Of a stretch of 64,000 nucleotides of DNA, positions 38,833-47,443 are shown in pieces. The stretch comes from Siphonodentalium dalli (Eukaryota; Mollusca; Scaphopoda; Gadilida; Siphonodentaliidae): positions 38,008,918 through 38,072,917 of the forward strand of contig CP136062.1 in the NCBI GenBank assembly GCA_032622095.1, written 5' to 3'. Each line of letters begins with the position of its first letter. The first letter of the stretch is position 1. The notes under the pieces are model-generated. The model saw only the letters and a program-made list of their open reading frames with translations. It had not been told where the DNA came from and ran no database searches. The position numbers were made by a program, and so were the translations under genes.

Positions 38833-39322
38833 AGTAGTGTATATGAATATCCAATTCGTATACTCTATAGAATTAAAGGTATTGTAAGACATACTAATAA
38901 CTATTTCTAGGCAGATGGTATAGTAAGCAAACTATTTCTAGGCAGATGGTATAGTAAGCAAACTATTTCTAGGCAGATGGTATAGTAAAGCAAACTATTT
39001 CTAGGCAGATGCAATAGTCAGACTAACTAGTAACTATTTGAAGGATTAGTACGCACGATTGAATACATGTATTGATATATAGGTTAGTTATGATAGATTA
39101 GTAAATAAATGAGATGAATTATCCGCTAGTGAATAACCTCGTGCATGTAAAAAAACCACAAGGCTAAAACACATGGAATATTTGTTAGTTTCGGAACTTT
39201 GTCTTCTTTATTGTAGATTTATAGGTAACACTATTCGATCTCATAAAACTCGATATTACAGAGTCTCGTAGAAAACGAAATGTGGAACACTTCACACTTT
39301 AGTTCCTTTAATGAATATTAAT
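38833..39322. repeat. Polinton left terminal inverted repeat
   Basis: About 490 bp, matching the reverse complement of 54,801-55,288 with a few substitutions and small indels, for example near 39,012 and 39,284. It contains a 31-bp tandem repeat near the tip. An ATTAAA on its inward-facing strand could serve as a poly(A) signal for the left-end gene. Confidence 0.95.
38900..39025. repeat. 31-bp tandem repeats in left TIR
   Basis: Three units of ACTATTTCTAGGCAGATGGT plus ATAGTAAGCAA and a diverged fourth. The same array is present in inverted form in the right TIR near 55,100-55,220. Confidence 0.93.
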
Positions 39323-39356
39323 TATAACAAAAATAACAATAAATTACATAAATACA

Positions 39357-40087
39357 TTATTCCTCTACGGGTGAATTGCTAGGTTGTATGTCATCAGTTG
39401 ATGTCTGCCTATCCGTAGATGATGCGTTTCGTCGCCTGTGGTGTACGTTGTATGGTCTGTATCGTCTTCTTACTCTATTTGCCGCAGGCCAGATATTATT
39501 TTCCATTCGCATGACTGCTGAATGTCTTTCATTGTTCAATAAAGTCCCATCAGGTATTAATGGGTCAGACAATGAAATCCACCCAGCAGCCTTCTGAATC
39601 AGTAGGCAAGAAATACGAAAGGTTTTCATCCTTAATTCGGATAGACAAGAACATTCAACTGAAAAAAATATATATATATCTTTAAACAATAGTAATTAAT
39701 CTATATTTAAATATAAAATATTTATCGTAAAGCTCCTAATTTATTTTTATAAAAAAAACTAATTCGATATAAATATACTTTAAAATGCAATAATACATCC
39801 AAACCTATAATTTCACACGATAAAAAAAAAAATATCTGTGAAAACAAACAATGTATCAAAAATAATGCAAATCAATTAAATAATAACTTACCTATTATTA
39901 AATCATAAATTCTATCCAGAATGGTGTCCGCAGTCAAATCCCCCTCGCAGTAGCGTACCCAAGCGTCTACAAATTCTCGCCTATAATATTGCAACCGCTG
40001 CTGCTTAAACTCATATTCCACGCGTACCACATTCAAAACATGAATAATGCGTATAATTTGAGAAAATGCTAAATAATAAGGTTCCAT
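39357..40087 (-). CDS. Two-exon Polinton left-end protein, unknown function
   Basis: Exon 1 runs from an ATG at 40,087 to 39,892 and exon 2 from 39,658 to a stop at 39,357. The donor is TAG|GTAAGT, the acceptor is TTTTTTTCAG|TT, and the 233-bp intron lies at 39,659-39,891. The exons total 498 nt, which divides by three, and the frame is kept through the junction, giving about 165 residues. A TATA box (TATATAAG, minus strand) lies at 40,149-40,156, about 60 bp upstream. Exon 1 encodes helical sequence rich in Tyr, Arg and Ile (YYLAFSQIIRIIHVLNVVRV); exon 2 ends in an Arg-rich then acidic tail (NRVRRRYRPYNVHHRRRN, EE). I recognise no family. A spliced gene fits expression by host Pol II in the nucleus. 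Confidence 0.62.
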
Positions 40088-40148
40088 AATTCAGAGTTTA
40101 AATTTTCAAAAAAATTGTAAGTAAACGAAGAGCAAACTCCAACCAACA

Positions 40149-40156
40149 CTTATATA
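40149..40156 (-). promoter_or_regulatory. TATA box for left-end gene
   Basis: TATATAAG on the minus strand, about 60 bp upstream of the ATG at 40,087. It faces away from the + strand TATA box at 40,481. Confidence 0.55.
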
Positions 40157-40480
40157 GTATATGAAAAGCAATTAATTTATCAAGTTAAATACCACATCAT
40201 TTATATATGACATCAAGATGTCATGTCAAGAAAGCAATAAAAAAAAAGTCATTAATTATTATCATAAAAGATATTACAAGAATATCTTACATAGTTAACA
40301 ATAAGCATTTCAATGAAATGATTATCGATATGTTTTTAAAAACAACATAGTTTCATATAAACAACACCTGACTATTTTAGCAACGTTCCCAAAAACTAGA
40401 ACACATTAATATCTGACAAATTTAATGTTTAAATTACCTAAAATAGAAGTAGATAGAAGTAATGACGCCAAGCAAAACGC

Positions 40481-40487
40481 TATATAA
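40481..40487 (+). promoter_or_regulatory. TATA box for leader exon / polymerase transcript
   Basis: TATATAA in the context GCTATATAAGCTGAG. A start about 30 bp downstream would give a leader of about 35 nt ending at the donor CAAG|GTGAGT (40,547/40,548). No ATG lies in that leader. Confidence 0.6.
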
Positions 40488-40547
40488 GCTGAGTAGTTTT
40501 AAACAATTTCCTAAGCTGCTTTATCTACACAAACACAGATTTTCAAG

Positions 40548-41941
40548 GTGAGTCAGTTTAATTTTATTTTTTTTTATTTTTTTTATATTTAACCAGCCTT
40601 TAAACTATATATTAAACTATTCAAATGAACTTTTATCTCTTGGTTTTTGTAGTTCAAAACGAAATTTTTCATACATAAATGAAGGAAACCATAAATTTTT
40701 AACTAAACCCCGCCTAATATATATCAGAGTTCCGTCATTCATTGTTATATATAAACCTCCTGCAGGTGACGATCGTATAAGTTCTACGTGTTCAGACAAT
40801 ATTAATACGCGAAATAAATCTAATACAGCACTCCAAGAAAAAATTAACACACCTCTCAATATTAAAAGTCTATCATTGGTCCAATACCAATTTTCATTAC
40901 ATAAATGTGTCAATTTATGATTATAATTACCTCCACAATTCAACACGTTACTAATTAAATCAACGTGTTTCCTAAAATGATGTACAAAACGGGTCTCGTT
41001 TTCTGGGACACGGAAAAATAAACTATTATCTATTATAATGAAAAAATCCATCCTTAAACGACACCAATCTATTCTATCCCAATGCTCACGTAATTGGGAT
41101 ATATTTGGATACTCAAAATAATTTTCCTGCACAAATTTGTAAGCATATTCACACTTATCTAAACCTTCTTTCACAAATATATTAAAGCATTGATCAAAAT
41201 AACGAGCAAAATCAAAAGTTTCATCGCCATATGAAACAGTCGGCAGCCAACAAAAATTATGAGATATATATAAATAATTGCTCTCGCTCAGACTGCAGTT
41301 AAAATAACAAGCAGGCAAATGTGTTAAAGCTATTTGCTCTTTAATTGGTTCGTCACTGAAAGTATCTTGACATATCTTTATAGCACCCTCTATAGACGAA
41401 GAATTTAAACATATTGCGGCAACCTTATCAGATATAGTACAATCCTTCCAATCCCGAATATAGTAAGCATCATTTGTAATTTCTATCAAAATATCATGGA
41501 GTGGTTCACAAAATCTCAAAACTTTTAAAACGTCGGAAAATCTATTTCTATTATTCATTATATAAGTTGGTAATAATGCTAAATTCTCCGAAATCTCAAC
41601 TCCAGTAATAATCATGAAATCTGTATTTATATTAGGTAGTGTGAACCAAGTATAACTGTCTAAGCGAGATGATAATATATATGTTATTATCTCAAACCAA
41701 TTACAAACGGTAGATAATCGTCCGTCCAAGTAATTATCAGATAAGAATTCTGGTAACTCATTTTCAAAAAAACTGTTGAAGTTAGCGCCAGTCATGTCTT
41801 TGAATATTTTCATATTAACAGACTCTTTCGGGTAAATGTATTCAAAAGCATCTTTATATACTCTTTCATCTATATTATCAAAACTCTCTAATTTATCCCT
41901 AATCATAACGTAACTCAAACTCCAATAAATTTTCCTTTCAG
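40548..41941 (+). other. Predicted intron from 5' leader to polymerase B
   Basis: The donor CAAG|GTGAGTCA at 40,548 and the acceptor TTTTCCTTTCAG ending at 41,941 are both strong and lie on the + strand, downstream of the TATA box and 19 bp before the polymerase ATG. Splicing would join a short non-coding leader to the polymerase gene and remove the entire antisense 443-residue gene. After the acceptor there is a tiny upstream frame (ATG ATA TAG) before the polymerase ATG. A closer acceptor (AACCAG, 40,591-40,596) is an alternative. Confidence 0.5.
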
Positions 41942-41948
41942 CTTCCAT
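40617..41948 (-). CDS. Large Polinton orphan protein, 443 aa
   Basis: An uninterrupted 443-residue frame from ATG 41,948 to TAG 40,617. It runs divergently from polymerase B, whose ATG is only 12 bp away on the other strand, and a TATA-like TATATTTAAG on the minus strand lies just inside the polymerase frame near 41,985. AATAAA-type poly(A) signals follow the stop in an A/T run. The protein is rich in Asn, Ile, Phe, Trp and Cys, starts MEAERKIYWSLSYVMI, and has no signal peptide or membrane segment that I can see; it looks globular. It is a long intact frame, so it is likely expressed, but I recognise no family. Position suggests an early or replication/host-interaction gene; that is inference only. 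Confidence 0.72.
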   Translation of the reverse strand: MEAERKIYWSLSYVMIRDKLESFDNIDERVYKDAFEYIYPKESVNMKIFKDMTGANFNSFFENELPEFLSDNYLDGRLSTVCNWFEIITYILSSRLDSYTWFTLPNINTDFMIITGVEISENLALLPTYIMNNRNRFSDVLKVLRFCEPLHDILIEITNDAYYIRDWKDCTISDKVAAICLNSSSIEGAIKICQDTFSDEPIKEQIALTHLPACYFNCSLSESNYLYISHNFCWLPTVSYGDETFDFARYFDQCFNIFVKEGLDKCEYAYKFVQENYFEYPNISQLREHWDRIDWCRLRMDFFIIIDNSLFFRVPENETRFVHHFRKHVDLISNVLNCGGNYNHKLTHLCNENWYWTNDRLLILRGVLIFSWSAVLDLFRVLILSEHVELIRSSPAGGLYITMNDGTLIYIRRGLVKNLWFPSFMYEKFRFELQKPRDKSSFE

Positions 41949-41960
41949 GATATAGCAGTT

Positions 41961-44942
41961 ATGTCTTCTCAATCAGAAGATGCCTTAAATATAGAACAGG
42001 GAGCGTTTTATGAGATCATCAAAACGAGAGAAATCCGTTCCAAAAAGTTCAAAGTCACTAACAAAGTTTACACTTTAAAATTTATCAATTTACCAGATAT
42101 ATTAGAAACACAAGATATAGAACAATTATTTGACGATATTCTCGAGAATGTTGCACCAGAGTATGATTTTGAGCAATGGGGACAGAGATATGTTAGATTA
42201 ACTTTGAGTCATCCAACATTAGACCTAGATTTATGGGTTGATTTTCAAAAAGATACTATCAAAGGAAAAGATATTATTAATAAAATAGAATCGATTCAAC
42301 AGAGCAAACAAGAATTTCGTATTGACGGAACTATTATTATGGATATAACGATAGCATATATTCCTATGGGTTCTGGCCGAATTAAAACGATGAATCAGAA
42401 GTTTACATCATCGAACTTAATTATCACAATGCCAGAATGTGCAGGAGAGTGTACCGATAATTTATGTTTACCTATGTGCATCGTTATGGCGAGAGAAATG
42501 ATTAAAATACCAGCCAACAAAGATGACGAATTATATATCAGAAATGTTAGAAATTTTACCAACGCACGCAGAAAATATAATTCCAAGTATAGAAACAAAC
42601 AAGCTATAAAGCTATCTCATGAAGCTGAAATAGATATATCATCACCATGCGATCTATCCGATGTTCAAAAAATACAAAATTTCATACAAAACGAAATGTG
42701 TATAATCGTCAAAGACAATTGCGATAGAATAATATGGAAAGGAGAATATACAGCTTCAGTTAATATTTATATTATATATCACAACAAACATTATTGGTTA
42801 ATGAAAAACGGAGATGTATTGAAAACTTTAAAGAATAAACATACTTGTCAAATATGTGGTAAAATTTTTGTGAAATCACATAATTGTGCCAAAATATGTA
42901 AATTCTGTTACGGTGAATTACCTTGCAATTTTGATCCATTTACAGCTGTTAAATGCGATACGTGTGAAATTGTGTGCAAATCCAAAAAATGTCTCGAAAA
43001 TCATATTCTGAACCATGTCTGCACTAAGTATAAAAAATGCGATAACTGTTCGCGTATGTATGGAAAAACTCAATCGCACAAATGCTACCATAAATTCTGT
43101 AGAAATTGTCGTTCATATTACGAAGAAGAAAATCAGCATAAATGTTATATCACAGTGTTAAATCCTAAAACAGAATTTAAAAATACTAATTATATATTCT
43201 ATGATATCGAGACATTTTGCGACGAAAATAATAGACATATACCATATCTTGTTTGTGCACATATTGTTTGTCAATCCTGTATCAATATATATGATATGTC
43301 TTTTAATACATGCTTGCATTGTGATCGTACAAAATACCATACATTCGGACTAGACTGTATACATCAATTTGTGCAGAAAATTTTAAATCTACACAACAAA
43401 GTAAAGAAGGCTACTATATGTATAGCTCATAACGCGGGTAGATATGATGATCACTTTATACTAGATTATTTACTCAACAATTATATAGATATCGACAAAT
43501 TAAATATAATTCAAAGAGGGAACAAAATATTATCAATTCAATTAGAAAATTTGAAGTTTCTAGATTCATATTTATTTTTTGCGGTAAGTTTAGACAAAGC
43601 ATCCAAGTCTTTTGGTTGTGGAGAAAACGCGTCAAAATCCTTTTTTCCACACGCATTTGCAAATAATGACAAATTACAATATATAGGAGAATGGCCAGCG
43701 ATGCATTATTATAATTTAGAACAAATGAGTACAGATCGTATTTTGATCTTTAATGATTGGTATAAAAAAAACAAAAATAGAAAATTCCATTTTGAAATAG
43801 AAGCATTGAAATATTGCATGATAGACTGCAAGGTGCTTCATATGTGTTGCTCTAAATTCAGAGAAATATTTATGACAACGTGTAACACGGATCCATTTAC
43901 TGAGGGACTCACCCTTCCATCTATATCATTTCGAATTTTTAGGAAAATGTTTATGCCAGAAAATACCATTGCCATAAATTCATGTCCGTTACAAGCTAAT
44001 TCAACCAAATCGCTGTTATGGATAGCTCATTATATAGAGTCTACGGGTTTTCAATGTCAATATTTAGGAAATTCAACCCAAGAATATGTTCTGTTTGAAA
44101 AATATAGACTAGATGGTTATGATCGCATAAATTGTATAGGACTCGAATTTTACGGGTGCGAATATCATTGTCATACGTGTCTAAAACAAAAAGATAGAAA
44201 TGCAATTCATCCTCTACAGAGAAGATCGTACAACGATATATATCAGAAAACGATGGAAAGAGAACAAGAAATAAAACAATATATTCCGCTGATAACTATA
44301 TGGGAATGCGAATACGAAAAAAAATTACAAACTGATTTAGAATTCAAAACATTTATTCAAAATGCTACGGTTTCTGGCACATTGGACCCTCGTAAATCAT
44401 TATTCGGCGGCAGGTGCGAAGTTTTCAAATATTTAGCTGAAAAAAACGAAGATGGAACCGTGTGCGGATATCCGAATGCTAGTATAAGATTTTCAGACGT
44501 GAATTCATTGTACCCCGCCATGATGCTTACTAAAAAATTTCCTATAGGACACCCCACCGTAATAAAAAATCCTGATTTGAATGATATCGAAAACTATTTT
44601 GGTTTGATTGAATGTCTGATATTACCGCCAAACAATTTAATATATCCAGTATTACCAATAAAACTTAAAAGCGGAAAATTAGTTTTCGGTCTATGTAATA
44701 AATGCATGGTAGACAACAATCAAAACCAATGCGAACACGATGAAAATCAGAGACGAATTTATGGCGTGTGGTGCACTCCTGAAATAGAATATGCCATCGC
44801 GCGTGGTTACAAAGTTATTCATATATATCAAGTATGGCATTACCCGGAAAACGATGAGAAAATTGGCGGTATTTTTAAACCGTTTATATTATATTTCCAT
44901 CGTCTCAAAACATATGCCAGTCCGTTCCCGCAAAATATTTAA
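41961..44942 (+). CDS. polB: Protein-primed DNA polymerase B, N-terminal part (interrupted)
   Basis: 993 residues before an in-frame TAA at 44,940. The N-terminal region includes a Cys...His arrangement (NLCLPMCIVMA near 166, KHYWLM near 276) resembling the OTU-like cysteine-protease domain reported in some Polinton polymerases. A Cys/His cluster of several CxxC fingers follows (about 293-395). Then comes the 3'-5' exonuclease: Exo I FYDIET near 413, Exo II AHNAGRYDDHF near 487, Exo III YCMID near 616. Palm motif A is DVNSLYPAM near 846. Such enzymes replicate linear DNA with a terminal-protein primer. Motifs B and C lie after the stop, in the next entry, in the same frame. The stop removes the palm core, so the gene is probably dead unless read through. 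Confidence 0.95.
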   Translation: MSSQSEDALNIEQGAFYEIIKTREIRSKKFKVTNKVYTLKFINLPDILETQDIEQLFDDILENVAPEYDFEQWGQRYVRLTLSHPTLDLDLWVDFQKDTIKGKDIINKIESIQQSKQEFRIDGTIIMDITIAYIPMGSGRIKTMNQKFTSSNLIITMPECAGECTDNLCLPMCIVMAREMIKIPANKDDELYIRNVRNFTNARRKYNSKYRNKQAIKLSHEAEIDISSPCDLSDVQKIQNFIQNEMCIIVKDNCDRIIWKGEYTASVNIYIIYHNKHYWLMKNGDVLKTLKNKHTCQICGKIFVKSHNCAKICKFCYGELPCNFDPFTAVKCDTCEIVCKSKKCLENHILNHVCTKYKKCDNCSRMYGKTQSHKCYHKFCRNCRSYYEEENQHKCYITVLNPKTEFKNTNYIFYDIETFCDENNRHIPYLVCAHIVCQSCINIYDMSFNTCLHCDRTKYHTFGLDCIHQFVQKILNLHNKVKKATICIAHNAGRYDDHFILDYLLNNYIDIDKLNIIQRGNKILSIQLENLKFLDSYLFFAVSLDKASKSFGCGENASKSFFPHAFANNDKLQYIGEWPAMHYYNLEQMSTDRILIFNDWYKKNKNRKFHFEIEALKYCMIDCKVLHMCCSKFREIFMTTCNTDPFTEGLTLPSISFRIFRKMFMPENTIAINSCPLQANSTKSLLWIAHYIESTGFQCQYLGNSTQEYVLFEKYRLDGYDRINCIGLEFYGCEYHCHTCLKQKDRNAIHPLQRRSYNDIYQKTMEREQEIKQYIPLITIWECEYEKKLQTDLEFKTFIQNATVSGTLDPRKSLFGGRCEVFKYLAEKNEDGTVCGYPNASIRFSDVNSLYPAMMLTKKFPIGHPTVIKNPDLNDIENYFGLIECLILPPNNLIYPVLPIKLKSGKLVFGLCNKCMVDNNQNQCEHDENQRRIYGVWCTPEIEYAIARGYKVIHIYQVWHYPENDEKIGGIFKPFILYFHRLKTYASPFPQNI

Positions 44943-44945
44943 ACT

Positions 44946-45866
44946 ATGGAGCAAAAACAGCAATTTTGTGAGGAGTACGGCACAAAATTTGGACAAAAAC
45001 TAGATATATATAAAATGCAGGAAAATCCAACGATGAGAATGATGGCGAAATTGATTATGAACTCTTTATTCGGTAGATTAGCCATGCGCGATCAAATGAG
45101 TTCCACTAAAATTTTAAAAGATACGGAACAATATTTCAAGTTATGGGCCAACAAAGATATCAGAATTGAAAATATTAAATTATTTGATAAAGGAGAAATT
45201 ATGTATGTCACGTATAAACAATTAAAAGAAAACCAAAACAGAAATAACAATGTGATTTTAGCTTCATTTATAACGGCATATGCCAGAATAACAATGCTTG
45301 AACATTTGGAAACGATAGGCGATCGCGCAATTTATATGGACACTGACTCGTGTATCTGGATTCACACAGAAAATGGACCTAATCTACCCGACGGTTGTAT
45401 GTTGGGAGACCTACAAAATGATTTATGTCAAGGTGAATTAACATTAAAAAAGTATTGCGCGTCCGCATCAAAATCATACGCTTATGAAGTCGCCGAATCT
45501 GGTCGTAAAGTTATAAAGGTCAAAGGTTTTAATGTCAGCAAATGGATTAACTCCAATATCGATTTCGACAACATGATTAAACTGGTCAAAGGCGAGGAGA
45601 ACAGTCTACAAGCTGATTTTCCCAACGAATTTGTTAGGACGAAAGATTTTCATATATACTCAAAACGCATGACTAAAACGATGAGATTAGCAGGAGATAA
45701 ACGCAGAATTATCAAAGATTATGCCACTGAACCATTTGGTTATTTATCATCGCTAGATGAAGATTGGGAAAGCATAAAAGATTTATTATTACCAGAATCA
45801 CCTTCAATTCTTACAGATGGAACAAGACCTGTTGACGAAGGGAACTATTTCGAGAAATATGTGTGA
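44946..45866 (+). CDS. polB: DNA polymerase B, C-terminal part
   Basis: This frame of 306 residues continues the previous one in exactly the same phase, separated only by TAA and one further codon. It contains palm motif B (KLIMNSLFGRLAM, near residue 36) and motif C with the catalytic pair (YMDTDS, near 129), then the thumb-type C terminus. The ATG at 44,946 is probably not a true start but a Met inside the polymerase. The join falls in the segment between motifs A and B, where alignable sequence exists on both sides, so little or nothing has been lost beyond the nonsense codon. I see no splice sites that would remove it. The 3' end overlaps the start of the Cys-rich gene. Confidence 0.93.
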   Translation: MEQKQQFCEEYGTKFGQKLDIYKMQENPTMRMMAKLIMNSLFGRLAMRDQMSSTKILKDTEQYFKLWANKDIRIENIKLFDKGEIMYVTYKQLKENQNRNNNVILASFITAYARITMLEHLETIGDRAIYMDTDSCIWIHTENGPNLPDGCMLGDLQNDLCQGELTLKKYCASASKSYAYEVAESGRKVIKVKGFNVSKWINSNIDFDNMIKLVKGEENSLQADFPNEFVRTKDFHIYSKRMTKTMRLAGDKRRIIKDYATEPFGYLSSLDEDWESIKDLLLPESPSILTDGTRPVDEGNYFEKYV

Positions 45867-46161
45867 ATATTGTGGAGAGAACGAGGTTTGTCACGTGTTG
45901 CCAGGCAAAGAACTAACTATTATTTGCTGCGTTGGCGATATTCATAAAATAAAGCTGGGGGATTACGATTTCATACAAAATGAATTTCAAAAATATCATT
46001 TAAGATATAAATCTCATAGTAGATTGCCATGTTGTATCGTAAAAGAAATAGATGTATTAAATCAGGATATGGAGCAAAGAGAACAATTAAGAAATGATAA
46101 CTATATGGACATTGATGATAATCAAGATGCAGACAGTGATGAAGGATTCGTAGAAAATTAA
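45859..46161 (+). CDS. Cys-rich Polinton accessory protein, paralogue 1
   Basis: About 100 residues from the ATG at 45,859, which overlaps the end of the polymerase frame by 8 bp; an earlier ATG at 45,817 would add 14 residues. It begins MCEYCGENEVCHV, continues with IICCVGDIHKI and RLPCCIVKEIDV, and ends in an acidic tail (DIDDNQDADSDEGF). The CxxC...CC-x-GxIH...CC pattern suggests zinc binding. The neighbouring gene at 46,189 has the same pattern, so the two are tandem duplicates. I recognise no outside family. Starting at 45,859 keeps the two paralogues aligned. Confidence 0.7.
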   Translation: MCEYCGENEVCHVLPGKELTIICCVGDIHKIKLGDYDFIQNEFQKYHLRYKSHSRLPCCIVKEIDVLNQDMEQREQLRNDNYMDIDDNQDADSDEGFVEN

Positions 46162-46188
46162 AACCAAACAATTATGTTCTATTTATAG

Positions 46189-46473
46189 ATGGAACTCGAT
46201 TTACAAACCCCTACCAAGATGAGACGACAGAAATGTAAATTTTGTTCGCAGTTGGAAGTGTATACACATTCTCCTATCGGACAGCTACTTTTCGTATGTT
46301 GCCTAGGGCATATACATCGGCTGGACTGGACACAATTCCATCTACATACTATAGGTGTGCAGAGGAACATATCTGAGCTTGTTTTGCATCAAAGATATGG
46401 ATGTTGTATCGAAAAGGATATAGAGATGTACGTGGCCGAAGAAAACAAAGCCGAATTATCACCAGCATGTTAA
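46189..46473 (+). CDS. Cys-rich Polinton accessory protein, paralogue 2
   Basis: 94 residues: KCKFCSQLEV, FVCCLGHIHRLDW, RYGCCIEKDIEM. These match the CxxC, CC-x-G-x-IH and CC elements of the gene just upstream at the same spacing. The ATG is immediately preceded by TTCTATTTATAG, which reads as a 3' splice acceptor, so the gene may be expressed from a spliced leader. A third, broken copy follows at 46,545 and carries the same TTCTATTTATAG sequence before its ATG. Function unknown; a small zinc-binding regulator is a guess. Confidence 0.65.
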   Translation: MELDLQTPTKMRRQKCKFCSQLEVYTHSPIGQLLFVCCLGHIHRLDWTQFHLHTIGVQRNISELVLHQRYGCCIEKDIEMYVAEENKAELSPAC

Positions 46474-46544
46474 ATTTCACTACAACAGTTTTGTTTACAA
46501 TATACTGTAACAGCTTTGTTTACGCAATTATGTTCTATTTATAG

Positions 46545-46780
46545 ATGGAACTCGATTTAGTTGGAAGTGTATACACAATCTCCTATCGGGCAACTAATAT
46601 TCGTATGTTGCCATATACATCGCGGGTGGACTGGAGTAATTTGCGTCTTCATACTATAGGTGTGCAGAGCAATATCTATGAACCTGTATTCCAACAGCGA
46701 TTTGGTTGAATTGTATAGACAAGATTAATCATCTGAGATATATGGCCCAACTTAAAACCAATATAGCACCAGCATGTTAA
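46545..46780 (+). pseudogene. Decayed third copy of the Cys-rich gene
   Basis: It starts with the same ATGGAACTCGATTTA as the gene at 46,189 and the same upstream TTATGTTCTATTTATAG. It then lacks about 47 bp, including the CxxC codons, has further small deletions in the CC-x-GHIH region and premature stops, and ends with the shared CACCAGCATGTTAAATTTTA. It is a clear non-functional duplicate. Confidence 0.85.
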
Positions 46781-46865
46781 ATTTTATGGAATTATGTATG
46801 TGTCATGACGGCGTTGCAAATGCGGGATTTAATTGAATATTTGTTGCCGAACAGGATTATTCCGT

Positions 46866-47190
46866 AAACAGTATGTTATCAGAAACACCTATGCAACACT
46901 CTACTAATTGTGTTACAGAATACAGCAAAATGTTACTGACTAATCGCGCATAAAATGGAATAAACGCTCTTCATTACATATAAGGTATTATACAACGCTC
47001 TTTATGTTTACCACAATAATATTTCAAACCCTCGGAAATGTAACTTTTTTAATGCTTTTTGTTTACAAACGTATGACCAAGAAAACATACTGTTTATGCG
47101 ATACGGGTGGAGATATTTTCATAGTATACCCACCCCCAAGACCATCCTTGTCTGTAAACATAATGAATTTAACATAATTGAACTAAATTT
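46866..47190. repeat. Dispersed repeat, copy inside the Polinton
   Basis: Related over most of its length to 37,704-38,110 outside the element, in the same orientation, but shorter through several deletions. It is non-coding and lies between the Cys-rich gene family and the 146-residue gene. Confidence 0.75.
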
Positions 47191-47274
47191 GTGCAGATCC
47201 GACCTTAAAATGTTGAGTGCTTCATTCCTACTACTGCTGTAACAGTTTTGTTTACGTATATAAATTGCACTTAC

Positions 47275-47367
47275 CTGATTATTAAGAAAACACATGTAGC
47301 AAATAATTAGTTTCCTCGCATATATTCGCAATGCTAATACTAGTTTTAAAATAAACGCATTAGACAT
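47275..47367 (-). other. Possible short first exon, minus strand
   Basis: From ATG 47,367 the frame runs 31 codons to CAG|GTAAGT (donor at 47,275/47,274). It encodes a hydrophobic, signal-like stretch (FILKLVLALRIYA). A TATATAT box lies about 20 bp upstream. No matching second exon could be identified in the decayed repeat downstream, so this may be a relic. Confidence 0.25.
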
Positions 47368-47443
47368 GTGAAAATATATATGAGGGCCCCATTCCCTTTA
47401 GGGGAACAAGGCCGTATAAAACAAGCGAAGTATTACTTTCGTA

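Noticed and set aside
38900-39025. CRISPR-like short repeats
   Set aside because: They are direct tandem units without spacers, inside transposon terminal repeats of a eukaryotic genome.
44791-45003. 70-codon frame spanning the polymerase stop
   Set aside because: It is in another phase, does not contain polymerase motifs, and both polymerase halves are already in one frame without it.
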